DNA from: Tricholoma matsutake
Lineage: Eukaryota > Basidiomycota > Agaricomycetes > Agaricales > Tricholomataceae
Assembly (NCBI GenBank): GCA_026075535.2
Contig: AP026538.1
Location: forward strand, 8,370,001 to 8,434,000
DNA: 64,000 nucleotides
Direction: 5' to 3'
The position numbers and the translations under genes are program-made. Below the pieces are notes generated by a model, which saw only the letters and a list, made by a program, of their open reading frames with translations, had not been told where the DNA came from and ran no database searches. Positions 21,276-32,305 of this stretch are shown in pieces. The stretch's first letter is position 1, and the number at the start of each line of letters is the position of its first letter.

Positions 21276-22585
21276 TAGTGTTTAAAAGTCTGGTCCGGTC
21301 CAGTTTTTTTTGCGACAACAGGGGCAACTGTGGACCGGACCAGTTGCTTACATGCTCAACATCAAGGCAACTGAGGACCAGACTGGTGTAAACCAGTCCT
21401 ACTCGGTTGCCTCATGGTTGCCAAACCAGTTTAAAACTGGTCCATACTTAGACTGGTCCTGACCAGTTCACAACCGGTCAGGACCGACTATTTGTACACT
21501 AATATACATGTCTCGAAGTAATATATTTTGAAAACTAGTAGTAGTAATATAAGTAAACACTACAGACAAAACCATAAATGAATGGCTAGACCATGTGGCT
21601 AGTGCTTTGGGGGGTGTATCTATATCATATATGTAGTGTCTAATCCAAGTTTAACGAAAGGATACATTGAACCATTATTGAATTACAGTTCTACAGAGTT
21701 TTCAGAGGAATGAGGAGGAAGGGTTGCTTACCATAGATGAATGGTTGTACCATTTGACTAGTGCTTTGGGGAGCACATATATATAATATATATTGTATTT
21801 AATCCAAGTTTACAAAAGGATCGGTTGAGCCGTTATTGAGTTACAGTGCTACGGAGTTTTCAGAGGAATGAGGAGGAAGGGTTGCTTACCATAATTGAAT
21901 GACTGTACCATTCAACTAGTGCTTTGTGGAGCATATATATGCTATATATAGTGTCTAATACAGCTTTACAAAAGGATGCATTCAGTCATTATTGAGTTAT
22001 AGTCCGACGGAGTTTTGAGAGGAATAAGGAGGAAGGGTTGCTTACCATAGATGAATGGTTGCATCGTTTAACTAGTGCTTTTGGGAGCATATATATATAA
22101 TATATATGGTACTTAATCCAAGTTTACGAAAGGATCGGTTAAGCCGTTATTGAATTACAGTGCTACGGAGTTTTCAGAGGAATGAGGAGGAAGGGTGTTT
22201 ACCATGAATGAACCACTGCACCATTGAACTAGTGCATTTGGGTGGATGTAGATATACTCTATACAGTGTGGAATCCTGGTTTATGGACATAGCTGTTAAG
22301 GCATTACAATCCTACAATAACTTATTTAGTCAGTGCCAGCACACAGATTACTTGTATCACATGTAATCAATTGATCACTTGCCTTAGCAACACATCAAAT
22401 TATGATCAAAGACCAGTTGGAACCGGTCTTTACCCAGTCCATAATTATTTGAAAAACTATGCAACTGGCAACCAGACCGGTCCACAACCGCTGCTGCAGA
22501 ACCTGCAAGACAGACTGGACCACGGTTGGGTCCGGTTCGGTTGCCGGTTTTTTTTCGGTCCATGCAACCGGACTTTCAAACACTA
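21276..22585. mobile_element. Non-autonomous hAT element with internal satellite
   Basis: Terminal inverted repeats TAGTGTTTAAAAGTCTGGTC and (right end, complement) TAGTGTTTGAAAGTCCGGTT are bounded by a perfect 8-bp duplication ATTGTACC (21268-21275 and 22586-22593). GC-rich CCGGTCC-type subterminal repeats follow each end. The interior is a tandem array of a ~157-bp unit. No transposase ORF is present. Confidence 0.88.
21580..22275. repeat. ~157-bp tandem repeat, about 4.5 units
   Basis: Units start at 21580, 21739, 21897, 22053 and 22205. Each contains GAATGG, ACTAGTGCTTTGGGGAGCA, a TATATATA stretch and GAGTTTTCAGAGGAATGAGG. The last unit is partial. Confidence 0.85.
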
Positions 22586-22837
22586 ATTGTACCAAATGAT
22601 ATGGGTTCGTGGGGGCCCATAGAACGCTCTCATAATAAGTATAACATGTACTACTATCAAATAGATACAGTGTTAGTATTCTGGCTTGTTATTTACTATG
22701 GGGAATGTTAATGGCCAGATCAGTGACCTACGAGGTAGTGTTGTACACAGTAAAAGGCAACGGCAACAGCAGCGGCAATGGTGGCGGCATCGGCATATAT
22801 GTGTGGTATTACAGCATCATGTATAATAAATTTAAGT

Positions 22838-23563
22838 GATAATTAATTTGTTGTAGTATGCAGACCTACAAATTGAGGTCAGTGCCAAGTGCTGCTCGGC
22901 AACCCAGTGACTGTTCTGATGCTGATGCTGATGCACCTAAAAAGAATTCCCGATGCCGATGCCTCATTTATGCAACAATTAATTTGTTGTAGTATGAAGA
23001 TTTGTAAAATGAGGTCAGTGCCAAGTGCTGCTCGGCAACCCGGTGGCTGTGCCGATGCCGATGCTGATGTCACCGAAAAAAAATCCTGATGCCATACAGT
23101 GAGATGTATGATAAACTCAGTAAATGCCCTGTTTATGTGATAATTAATTTGTTGTAGTATGAAGATTTATAAAATGAGGTCGGTGCCAAGTGCTACTCGG
23201 CAACCCAGTGGCTGTGCCAATGCCAATGCCACTGCCACTGCCATCTCAAAAAAATCTTGATGCCAAAGGTTGTACAGTGTCATGTATGATATACTCAGTA
23301 AATGCCCTGTTTATGTGATAATTAATTTGTTGTAGTATGAAGATTTACAAAATGAGGTCGGTGCTGAGTGCTGCTCAGCAACCCAGTGGCTGTGGCCAAT
23401 GCCACTGCCATCTCAAAAAAATCTCGAGGCCAATGGTTGTATAGTGTCATGTATGATATACTCAGTAAATGCCCTGTTAATGCGATAGTGCTGCTCATCA
23501 TCCCAGTGGCTGTGGCCAATGCCACCTAAAAAAAACATTCTGATGCCAAAGCTTGTACAGTGT
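22838..23563. repeat. Left arm array of foldback element
   Basis: Tandem units carry GATAATTAATTTGTTGTAGTATG at about 22838, 22974, 23139 and 23317, then a degraded unit. Each is followed by AATGAGGTC(A/G)GTGCC, GCTGCTCGGCAACCC and a run of TGCCGATGCC-like hexamers. Confidence 0.85.
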
Positions 23564-23819
23564 TGTTGGAGCAGACTATATACGCTGCACAGTGGAAGAG
23601 ACAACACGTTCCTTACAACCTACCTGGGGTTTACTTAGACTTACAGCTAGGGTTAGCAGAGGTAAGAACACTGTATTCCTACTATGGTACAGGTTCTCCT
23701 TATATACATAATAATAAGGATGTCACATGACTCAGGAATGTGTTTACCGCATGTATGCGCAGTAAGCGCAGTAACATGCATATGCTGCATGTATTGCCTC
23801 ATTGGGATTAATTTCAACA
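23564..23819 (-). repeat. 3' LTR of copia copy 2
   Basis: 256 bp, TGTTGGAGCAG...TTTCAACA on the plus strand, immediately followed by the C-rich complement of the polypurine tract (23820-23827). Confidence 0.93.
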
Positions 23820-23851
23820 CCCCCCCTCAAACTGTACAGCGCTCTAAGCAG

Positions 23852-26800
23852 CTAAGTTTGAATCTCGAAAGTAATTCCGAGAGAGTCTCTAAATTTCCTG
23901 AATAGGATGGCGCCAAGGTTCTTTGTGAACATGTCAGCCGGGTTATCACTTCCAGGAATGAAAACGACTGTGACTTTGTCATTTTCTATGCATTCGCGGG
24001 TGTAGTGGTAGCGAATGTCTATATGTTTGGTCCTTCTTTCCTGAACTGGATTTGATCCAATAAAGATGGATCCCTGATTATCAGCACAGATTGGTACACG
24101 CTTCAGTGTATATCCAAGTTCCTGGAATAAGGACTCTATCCACACTATCTGCCGACAAGTGTCGGAGAGAGCCATATATTCAGCTTCTGTGGATGACAGT
24201 GCTACAGTTTTTTGTAAACGGGACTGCCAGCACACAATGCCACTCACCAGAGTAGCAAAGTAACCCATTGTAGATTGGCGCTTGACAGTGTCAGCTGCCC
24301 AATCAGAATCTGTGAAGGCCTGCAGCCCCTCGGATTTCTCTCCATCATAGACTATACTGTACTTCTGGGTTCCCACCAGATAGCGCATTATGTACATTGC
24401 TTTGTCTAGATGTTCTTGGCTAGGATTAGCCGAGAATTGCGACATCTTGATTACCGCGTAAGCAATATCAGGTCGCGTTCCGAGCATCAGATACAATAAA
24501 GATCCGATCACAGACTGATATTTCGATCTAAGTTCCGCGTTTGGCATCGCTGTGTTCTCCGACAGTTTGTAGCCAGTCGGGAGCGGAGTGGGGGCAACTT
24601 TGGCATTTGTCATCTCGAACCTCTTGAGCACTTTGGCGAGATATTCTGTTTGATCGAGTTTGACTTTTGTAGCGGTCTGGGTGACGCGCATGCCTAAGAA
24701 TTCCGTGACTTTTTCAGTACTACGGCACTCCCAATGCTTCAGGCAAGCATTCTTCTTTTCATCCACAAGTTTCTTGTTCTTGCCCATGAACAAGCCATCG
24801 TCAACATAGACTAGCGCAATAATGATGCTGCCTGTCTTAGGATCCTTGTGTATGAAGATGCTGGCATCGGAGCTGGCGTGCACAAACCCAATGGTGCGCA
24901 TAAATGCCTCTAGCTCTTTCCACCATGCTAGTGAGGCCTGTTTAAGGCCATACAATGCTCGGCATAAGCGCATTACTTTGCACTCTTTTCCCTCGAGTCT
25001 GAAACCCTTGGGTTGATCTATATAGATCTCCTCATCTAGTTTTCCATATGAAAATGCGGTTTTTACATCTAGACCAGTCATATACATGCCTTCTAGAGAT
25101 GCAAGTGCAAACATGAGGTGTATGGTCTCGTAGTGGACTACTAGTGAGAAAATCTCATCAAAGTCAACACCTTCGACTTGTGAAAAGCCTTTGGCCATGA
25201 GTCTGGCTCGTTTTCTTCTGTCCGATTTCATGGAGAAAACCCATCTATTTTTGATCGTTTTCTGATCATGTGGAAGATCGATGATATCATAGACTTGTTG
25301 CTTGTGAAGAGCCTCTAACTCTTCACGACAAGCCTGTTTCCACTCAAGTTGCTGCTGCCGGGGTAGGCGCGCAATATCGCGAAATTGGTTTGGAACTAGG
25401 CTTTTTCCGCTTGATGGTGTGACTGCTTTTGATAACAGCCAGCGGATAAGCTCATCTCCACCTTCCTTGGTTATCTTTTTAATATAACCTGCTTCATCCG
25501 GTTCCCCCATTGGGTAATCATGTTCTTGATTATTGGAATCGGGCACACTCTCGTGGGGTGCCGAACTCGGTCCAGTAACCGGTTCTTGCTGTTGAGGTCG
25601 TGGTCGTGTTCGGTTATGATCCGAATCTTGACCCACAGACTTCTTCCAATATTGATCACGCGCAATGTCTCTCTCTATGTCAGAGGGGAGTTGCTGTTCT
25701 CCATAGGTATTGCCGGGACAGTTTGGGATTTTCCTCTGCCTGCCTGATTGATGGGGCAATTGCTGCCATTCCTGTTGATCTTCATGTCTTGGATGAAAGT
25801 CCTCAGTGTTAACTGGAGGCGGCAGAGGAGGAGCATTAGTTGCATCGTCATGCGCCTTTTGCTCGCTTGGTAAATCATCATCATCATCTTCTAATGATGG
25901 AGGAAGGGGTGGATTTTGTGACAGTATAGGGTCATCGCCATCCATTCCAGATGAGTGGTCGTCATATTCTGGTTCTGGAGGTGGAAAATCACCAAGGTCT
26001 GTCTTGGCAGGAGTTTTAGCTCCGGGACAGCATGGGAACATTGTTTCATCAAATAGTGCCGTGGCACCAATGAATATTGCGCCATTTTGTCGCATGAAAC
26101 GATATGCTTTAATGCCATCTTCTACTCCAAGGTATGTCATTAACTCCGATCGAGGAGATAATGTTGTTGGATGTTTTTCCTTTGGTAGATAGACATCAGC
26201 ACCGCAACCGAAGACCTTCAGATTGTTTAGATCTGGGTGGACCTTTGTCAGGTCCTCAAAAGGTGTCAGCCATTTCAGGTGCCTTATTGGGGTTCAGTTG
26301 TATAAATGTGTTGCATGTTCTATGCAAAATTCCCACCATGATTGTGGTAGACAAGCAGTGAATTGCAAGGTTTGCGACTTTTCCATTATTGTCCTTATGG
26401 CGCGCTCTGCACGCCCATTCTGTTGATGAACGTGGGGTGCAGACATCTCTATTTTGATGCCTAAGTCCTTGAGCTGTTTTTGTAGCTCACGATCCTTGAA
26501 CTCCCCCCCTGGATCAACACGCCAGCGCTTGATTGTAGCGCCATATTGGGTTTTAGCCATCGCTTGAAATTGTCTAATCGCTGCAGCAGCGTCAGATTTC
26601 TTTCTGAGACATTGGACCCAAATATGTGACATTTTGTCATCCAGAAATACAATGAAGTATTTATGTTTGTGGTACAATAGTACCGAGAGTTCCTTTAGGT
26701 CGGAATGTATTAATTCAAAGGATTTGTCAGCTCGTGAGTCTGACTCGGGAAAAGATTTTGAGGTCATTTTCCCTTCTGCACACCCTGGACATATAATTTT

Positions 26801-27736
26801 GTCTTTAGGAATAATTAAATTCCTTGGGAATTTTATGGTGCTTTTAGGCATTTTCCCTAGCGCCTCTTTGGATGGGTGTCCAAGTCGCCTATGCCAAGTC
26901 AAGTAGTCAGCGACATAAATGGTCGCGACATTAACCTTTTTGGTGCTCAATATATGAGTCCGAGCCCAATAGATCGTGTCTTTCCTCCTTAGAGGGACAC
27001 AATGCATGATTGGGTTTCCATGCTCGATAAATGAAATGTGTGCGGAGGAACCACACACATCACTTCCGTCTTGTAAAAAGACCCCCATTGACATCAATCG
27101 AGTATTAATGTCGGGTATGTAGTAGACGGGGTATAACCGTGTTTCATGCGTCTCTGACTTCCCATGACATACTACCTGGTGTTTAATGAAGACTGCTCCT
27201 TTTCCTACTATATGAGTAGTACCAGTGGCCGTTTGGACCAAGGTAGAGTCCTTTCTCAGTAAAGGCTCGTAAGAAGCGAAATCTTTTATTTCACCAGTGA
27301 AGTGTTTTGATGCGCCTGAATCCATGATCCAGTCGGCACCTTTCTTACAATCTCCCTTTGCACACATAGCACATATATTAAGATCTAAATAATTCCATGA
27401 TACATTTAATAGCAGTAAAATTTCACATGAAAAGTTCACTGTATTCATAGGAATATTAATCTTAGTGCTTGTGGCAGGGAAAAGGACTGACCTGTCATCA
27501 TACGCCCCTGTATCAAGGGGTTCATCGACGAGCATTTCGTCGATGGCTTTCCACACTTCCTCATCAGACACCGGAGGTTCAGATCCGAGGGAGATGGTAT
27601 CGTCTTCTACCTCTTTGATCCTAGACTCAGGTTCTGCTTCTATCCTTCTTCTCTTTCCTTCTCGCACCATCAGGTGCTCTTCCAGCAGTCGCAGATTTTT
27701 CGCACTGCGTGGAAGTTGCATTTGCTCGAGGGTGTC
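23852..27736 (-). pseudogene. pol: Copia Pol (PR-IN-RT-RNase H), one internal TGA
   Basis: From the N-terminus: the protease has DSGASKHFTG. The integrase has HRRLGHPSKEAL...CPGCAEGKM (zinc), then IHSDLKEL, VDPGGEFKD and HQQNGRAERA, giving the Asp-Asp-Glu triad. An acidic, proline-rich linker (about 26000-25800) follows. RT has RWVFSMKSDRRKRARLMAKG, TGLDVKTAF and YVDDGLFMGK. RNase H has DSDWAAD, STEAEYMALSD, CADNQGSIF and HTKNLGA-type end blocks. The TGA at 26294-26296 falls in an integrase block where the family usually reads YNRTP, and copy 1 reads CAA there, so the ancestor was probably CGA. The ending TFEIQT is shared with the other copies. Confidence 0.9.
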
Positions 27737-28720
27737 TCAAGCTTGCTGATATTCGGCATAAACTGAATGAGAGGTAGAGGCCACGCCCGTATATGCCTGT
27801 GCAGGCGGTCGGCGGCGAGGATCCCTTGTGGGAGTGTGTTCGCGTCTTTCGATGCGCTGTATAAGCGGCATCGGCGGTATGATGGTGCCATTACCATTTA
27901 TGGTGGTATAGGCTTTGGAGGCGAGGTGGGTATGTTTATCCTTCGGCTTCTCCTCCTTAGTCTTTCTGTCCCCACGTCGTCCACGCTTTCGGGACAAGTC
28001 TCCGTTGCTGTTTTGCCCTTCTTTGGGCTGCCATTTGGGGTTTCCCCCTTTGCGCTTAACAGCAGAAAGTTTGTTGGCCTGAGGCTGGCCAGCGGGCTTT
28101 CCTACTGCTGTGCACCTTGAGGCTTCAGCGACAATGGAGTCCTTGACATGTTTAAATGTCAAGGCGCTAGTAGCGGTCGTGTTAAGGACCGTTGCGGACA
28201 AGGAATCGTACTCGCACGGCATCGCAGCAAGTAGAATCATTGCTTGCACTAGCTCGGGGATGGCGATGTTAGCAGCCGTAAGGTGCTCAAATTTGTCTGC
28301 CATTCTAGCAATCTCTGGTGCGGGGTTCGCAGCCGGGATCTTGATCGCTATTGCAGACCTAAAGTCCGCGAAGACTTGGGAGGGGCCGTCCACACCATAA
28401 TCGGTGCAGATGAGATCCCACACCTCCTCAGCAGTGTCCTTTGAGTTGGCACGCTGCCGAATGGAGGGGGCCAGGTGGAGCACTAGGCTACCAATGGCCT
28501 GGTCATTTTTGTTGCTCCAGGTCTGGAGCTTGGCATTAGCATCCGCTACCAAAGTAGCGTTCATCGCCGTCAAGGGAGGCACCGGGGGCAGTTTTTGCTC
28601 TGCCCTGCTAGTTATTTGCCAGAGGCCCTGAGACCTGAGCCACGCCTTCATTGAGTCGGCCCATTGAATGTAATTTGATCCGTCAAAAGTTTGAACGAGT
28701 TTCTCGAGAGTTGAAGACAT
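27737..28720 (-). CDS. gag: Copia Gag (UBN2-type), copy 2
   Basis: An open frame from ATG at 28720 (MSSTLEKLVQTFDGSNYIQW) encodes about 327 residues. An ATG 11 codons upstream is open too, but copy 1 supports the later start. The N-terminal block with FDGSNYIQWADSM, the core WDLICTDYGVDGPSQVFADF and a basic, Pro-rich tail (RKRGRRGDRKTKEEKPKDKH) fit copia Gag. A classical CCHC knuckle is not seen in frame. The frame ends at a TGA that is shared with copy 1 and is followed in the same frame by Pol (DTLEQMQLPRS...), so Gag-Pol may be read through, or this stop may be an old CGA-to-TGA change. Confidence 0.85.
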   Translation of the reverse strand: MSSTLEKLVQTFDGSNYIQWADSMKAWLRSQGLWQITSRAEQKLPPVPPLTAMNATLVADANAKLQTWSNKNDQAIGSLVLHLAPSIRQRANSKDTAEEVWDLICTDYGVDGPSQVFADFRSAIAIKIPAANPAPEIARMADKFEHLTAANIAIPELVQAMILLAAMPCEYDSLSATVLNTTATSALTFKHVKDSIVAEASRCTAVGKPAGQPQANKLSAVKRKGGNPKWQPKEGQNSNGDLSRKRGRRGDRKTKEEKPKDKHTHLASKAYTTINGNGTIIPPMPLIQRIERREHTPTRDPRRRPPAQAYTGVASTSHSVYAEYQQA

Positions 28721-28929
28721 GATTTTGTGGTGGCAGCTGGTAAAAGCGCTCAATCAGTCTTTTTACTCAATAAAACACATTTAACGTTCTCAGGAGAAAA
28801 CACTCCTTCAGAGTGGTTAACCCTAGTCAACCTAGGTTTTTATGTGCAGCTCGCAGGGAGCGCAAGGTTATAATTTGGAGACGATGAAGTCAACGTCGTT
28901 CGCAGCCAATTAAGGCGTGTTCGCGACAT

Positions 28930-28949
28930 GCCCAGCAGGGCCCATAACC
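28930..28949 (-). other. Primer-binding site of copia copy 2
   Basis: The plus strand has GCCCAGCAGGGCCCATAACC directly inside the 5' LTR, identical to copy 1: the anticodon half of an initiator-Met-like tRNA. Confidence 0.75.
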
Positions 28950-29205
28950 TGTTGGAGCAGACTATATACGCTGCACAGTGGAAGAGACAACACGTTCCTT
29001 ACAACCTACCTGGGGTTTACTTAGACTTACAGCTAGGGTTAGCAGAGGTAAGAACACTGTATTCCTACTATGGTACAGGTTCTCCTTATATACATAATAA
29101 TAAGGATGTCACATGACTCAGGAATGTGTTTACTGCATGTATGCGCAGTAAGCGCAGTAACATGCGTATGCTGCATGTATTGCCTCATTGGGATTAATTT
29201 CAACA
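28950..29205 (-). repeat. 5' LTR of copia copy 2
   Basis: 256 bp. It matches the 3' LTR except for ACTGC against ACCGC and GCGTATG against GCATATG. It ends TTTCAACA before AGTGT. Confidence 0.93.
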
Positions 29206-29689
29206 AGTGTCACATATGATAAACTCAGTAAAGGCCTCATTTAAGTGATAATTAACTTGTTGTAGTATGCAAACCTAGACAATGAGGTCAGTGCCAAGTG
29301 CTGCTTGACAACCTGGTGGCTTTGGCCAATGCTACCTAGGAAAATTTCTCGATGCTGCAAGGTGCACAGTGTGGTGTATGATTTATTCAGTGGAGTCAAA
29401 GCCTCATTTACATTTGTAGTATGCAGACCTACATAATGAGATATGATGTTGGAGGAAATTACATCCAAGTCTGGAGGTTGACTAACCTCTACAGATGGGC
29501 ATGGCAATGGAGGGGATGGAGTTGAGGGTTAGTACACAATTATTGTGAATAGAGATCATTGCATAAATGAAAGCATTTACTGAGTTTCTCATACATGTCA
29601 CTGTACAGCATCGGGAATTTTTTTTCAGTAGCATCAGCCACAGCAACAGGGGGGCCGAGTAGCACTTGGCACTGAGCTCATTGTCTAGG

Positions 29690-30925
29690 TCTGCATACTA
29701 CAACAAATTAATTATCACTTAAATGAGGCCTTTACTGAGTTTATCATATGTGACACTGTACAACTGTTCACATCGGGATTGTTTTTAGGTGGCATCAGCC
29801 ACAGCCACTGGGTTACTGAGCAGCACTCAGCAACGACCTCATTTTGTAAGTCTTCATACTACAACAAATTAATTATCGCATAAACAGGGCATCTACTGAG
29901 TTTATCATGCATGTCACTGTACGGCATCAGGATTTTTTTTTCGGTGGCATTGGCATCACCATCAGCCACAGCCACCAGAGTGCTGGGAACCACTCAGCAC
30001 CAACCTCATTTTGTAGGTCTGCATACTACAACAAATTAATTATCGCATAAACAGGGCATTTACTGAGTTTATCATACATGTCACTGTATGGCATTGGGAT
30101 TTTTTATTTGGTGGCATCAGTATCAGCATCGGCCACAGCCAGTGGGGTGCTGAGCACCACTCAGCACCAACCTCATTTTGTAAGTCTTCATACTACAACA
30201 AATTAATTATCACATAAACAGGGCATGTACTGAGTATATCATATGTACAACCTTCGGCCTCGAGATTTTTTTGAGATGGCATCGGCATTGGCATTGGCCA
30301 CAGCCACCGGGTTGCCAAGCAGCACTCAGCACCGACCTCATTTTGTAAATCTTCATACTACAACAAATTAATTATCACATAAACAGGGCATTTAGTGAGT
30401 ATATCATAAATGACACTGTACAACCTTTGGCATCGAGATTTTTTTGAAACGGCAGCGGCATCAGCATTGGCATTGACCACAGCCACCAGGTTGCTGAGCA
30501 GCACTCGGCACCGACCTCATTTTATAAATCTTCATACTACAACAAATTAATTATCATATAAACAGGGCATTTACTGAGTATATCATACATGACACTGTAC
30601 AACCTTTGGCATCAAGATTTTTTTGAAATGGGAGTTTATCATGCATCTTACTATATGGCATCAGGATTTTTTTTCGGTGGCATCGGCATCGGCATCGGCA
30701 TCGGCATCGGCACAGCCACCGGGTTGCCGAGCAGCACTCGGCACCGACCTCATTTTACAAATCTTCATACTACAACAAATTCATTATTGCATGAACAAGG
30801 CATCGGCATCAGGAATTCTTTTGAGGTGCATCGGCATCGGCATCGGCACAGTCACCGGGTTGCCGAGCAGCACTCGGCACTGACCTCAATTTGTAGGTCT
30901 GCATACTACAACAAATTAATTATCA
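29690..30925. repeat. Right arm array of foldback element
   Basis: Eight inverted units carry CATACTACAACAAATTAATTATC at about 29693, 29854, 30021, 30188, 30353, 30532, 30765 and 30901. Spacing is mostly 161-179 bp, with one long (233) and one short (136) step at the outer edge; the outermost 136-bp step is mirrored in the left arm. A pure GGCATC hexamer run of about five units lies near 30677-30710. The ORFs here are repeat translations. Confidence 0.88.
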
Positions 30926-31211
30926 CTTAAATTTATTATACATGATGCTGTAATACCGCACATATATGCCGATGCCGCTGCTGTTGCCGCTGCCGTTGCC
31001 ATTTACTGTGTACAACACTACCTCGTAGGTCACTGATCTGGCCATTAACATTCCCCGTAGTAAATAACAAGCCAGAATACTAACACTGTATCTATTTGAT
31101 AGTAGTACATGTTATACTTATTATGAGAGTGTTCTACGGGCCCCCATGAACCCGTATCATTCAGTACAATGTATACGTTCTATATACCGTATTACTCGGT
31201 ACAGTGTAGCT

Positions 31212-32305
31212 GCTCTATGTGACAATTGCAGGTCTTCCCAGACTCAGGAGCTGTTACATGATGGGAGACAGCTGGTCTACCCATACCTGCTAACCCATGG
31301 GTTATGGGTATGGGTACACTCAAAAGTACCCATGGGTTACCTGTCCAGATCCCTAGCACTGCCATGCAGGATCACCAACATGCACAATAACAGCAGCAAT
31401 GGAGGGCCCAAAACCCCATGAGTGCACACCAATAAGGGCAAGAGATGTCAACACATTTCTTGGACGGTGAGTGAGCTCCCACTCGCAGGAACAACAGGGT
31501 GTGAGATATAGAGTGTATCATATTGTAGTTCTGATTAGAAATATTAAAATTGTTTCAGTATTGAAGTACAAAATACAGTTTTTAAGTGAAACTATAGCAT
31601 GAACTAGAAGATCAACATTCAGTGTCAATGAATATTAATCATGAATTCCATGGAATGAATAGTCATTGCAAAGGTACATTGCATGACTACAAATGTCAAA
31701 CAGAAGTCAAACACGAGTTGACCACAAGTCAACTACAAGTCAACTGCCTCAAAGGCTTGCCCACTGTGTTACTGAGTAACACATTGGCGGCCATCACCTG
31801 CAGTATCCTTCTTGGCAGCAATAACATATTGATGAGACTCCTTTGCCGGCTGTTTCACTGTATAAGTACCATTGTCATCACTGAGGTGACAACAACATAC
31901 AGCACGAGCAGCCGAAGAGTTTCGCTTAGACAGAACCGCGTGTTTTTCGGTATTCTTATGTTTTTCGGTATTCTTATGTTTTTCGGTATTCTTATGTTTT
32001 TCGGTATTCTTATGTTCCACAGTCTTCCCAGAATGACTGACATCCTAAATAGGTCGAGAATGAACAACAACATTCGTCTGAGCACGAACCTACCAACTTA
32101 CTTGGTTTCGATTCTTGTCTCTAGACTGACATAAACCTCAAGGATTAAAAGTGCGACACAATACCTACCATACAGGGGGAAAAAACGCACGCGTCGTAGT
32201 GTTCCTGATTTATCTGTATCCTTATGCAATTTCCTATCTCGTCTTGACAAACTACCACCTGCCTATACACATCATCAAATCACGTTTCGTCGACGTCTTC
32301 GTAAT
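31212..32305. other. Intergenic region with minisatellite and CCCATGGG motifs
   Basis: No supported gene. Near 31280-31345 are several TGGGTATGGGTA / TACCCATGGG motifs like those at 61260-61980. At 31941-32012 there are four exact head-to-tail copies of the 18-bp unit TGTTTTTCGGTATTCTTA. The minus-strand ORF over them (KNTEKH repeats) is probably spurious, although a 3' extension of the neighbouring gene cannot be excluded. Confidence 0.5.
31941..32012. repeat. 18-bp minisatellite, 4 copies
   Basis: Four perfect copies of TGTTTTTCGGTATTCTTA lie downstream of the calcineurin gene. The length is a multiple of three, and both strands stay open across it. Confidence 0.95.

Larger units (their letters stand above)
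23564..29205 (-). mobile_element. Ty1/copia element, copy 2 (nearly intact)
   Basis: LTRs of 256 bp (23564-23819 and 28950-29205) flank a Gag-Pol region on the minus strand. AGTGT precedes and follows the element (23559-23563 and 29206-29210), a perfect 5-bp duplication. The LTRs differ at only two positions that I can see, both CpG against TpG or CpA, so the insertion is young. From 28720 to 23852 everything is in one frame apart from two TGA codons (27737-27739 and 26294-26296). It is inserted in the foldback element. Confidence 0.95.
21227..31211. mobile_element. Foldback element with satellite-like arms
   Basis: The outer ends are inverted: AGCTACACTGTACC at 21227 and GGTACAGTGTAGCT ending at 31211. 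Inside them about 250 bp of unique arm (22594-22850 against 30900-31165) is inverted. Next come mirrored arrays of a ~165-bp repeat (left 22838-23563 plus 29211-29440; right 29560-30925), meeting at a single-copy centre near 29440-29560. A hAT element (21276-22585) and a copia element (23564-29205) were inserted later. Without them the element is about 3.0 kb. It has no convincing ORF, and AGCT or TA may be the target duplication. Confidence 0.8.

Noticed and set aside
30589..30930. ORFs rich in GIGIGIGI and ASASASAQ
   Set aside because: They are translations of the GGCATC hexamer run in the foldback array.
31622..32134. 170-residue plus-strand ORF with MFFGILMFFGIL repeats
   Set aside because: It crosses an 18-bp minisatellite; there is no start context, domain or splice support, and its ends are in non-coding sequence.
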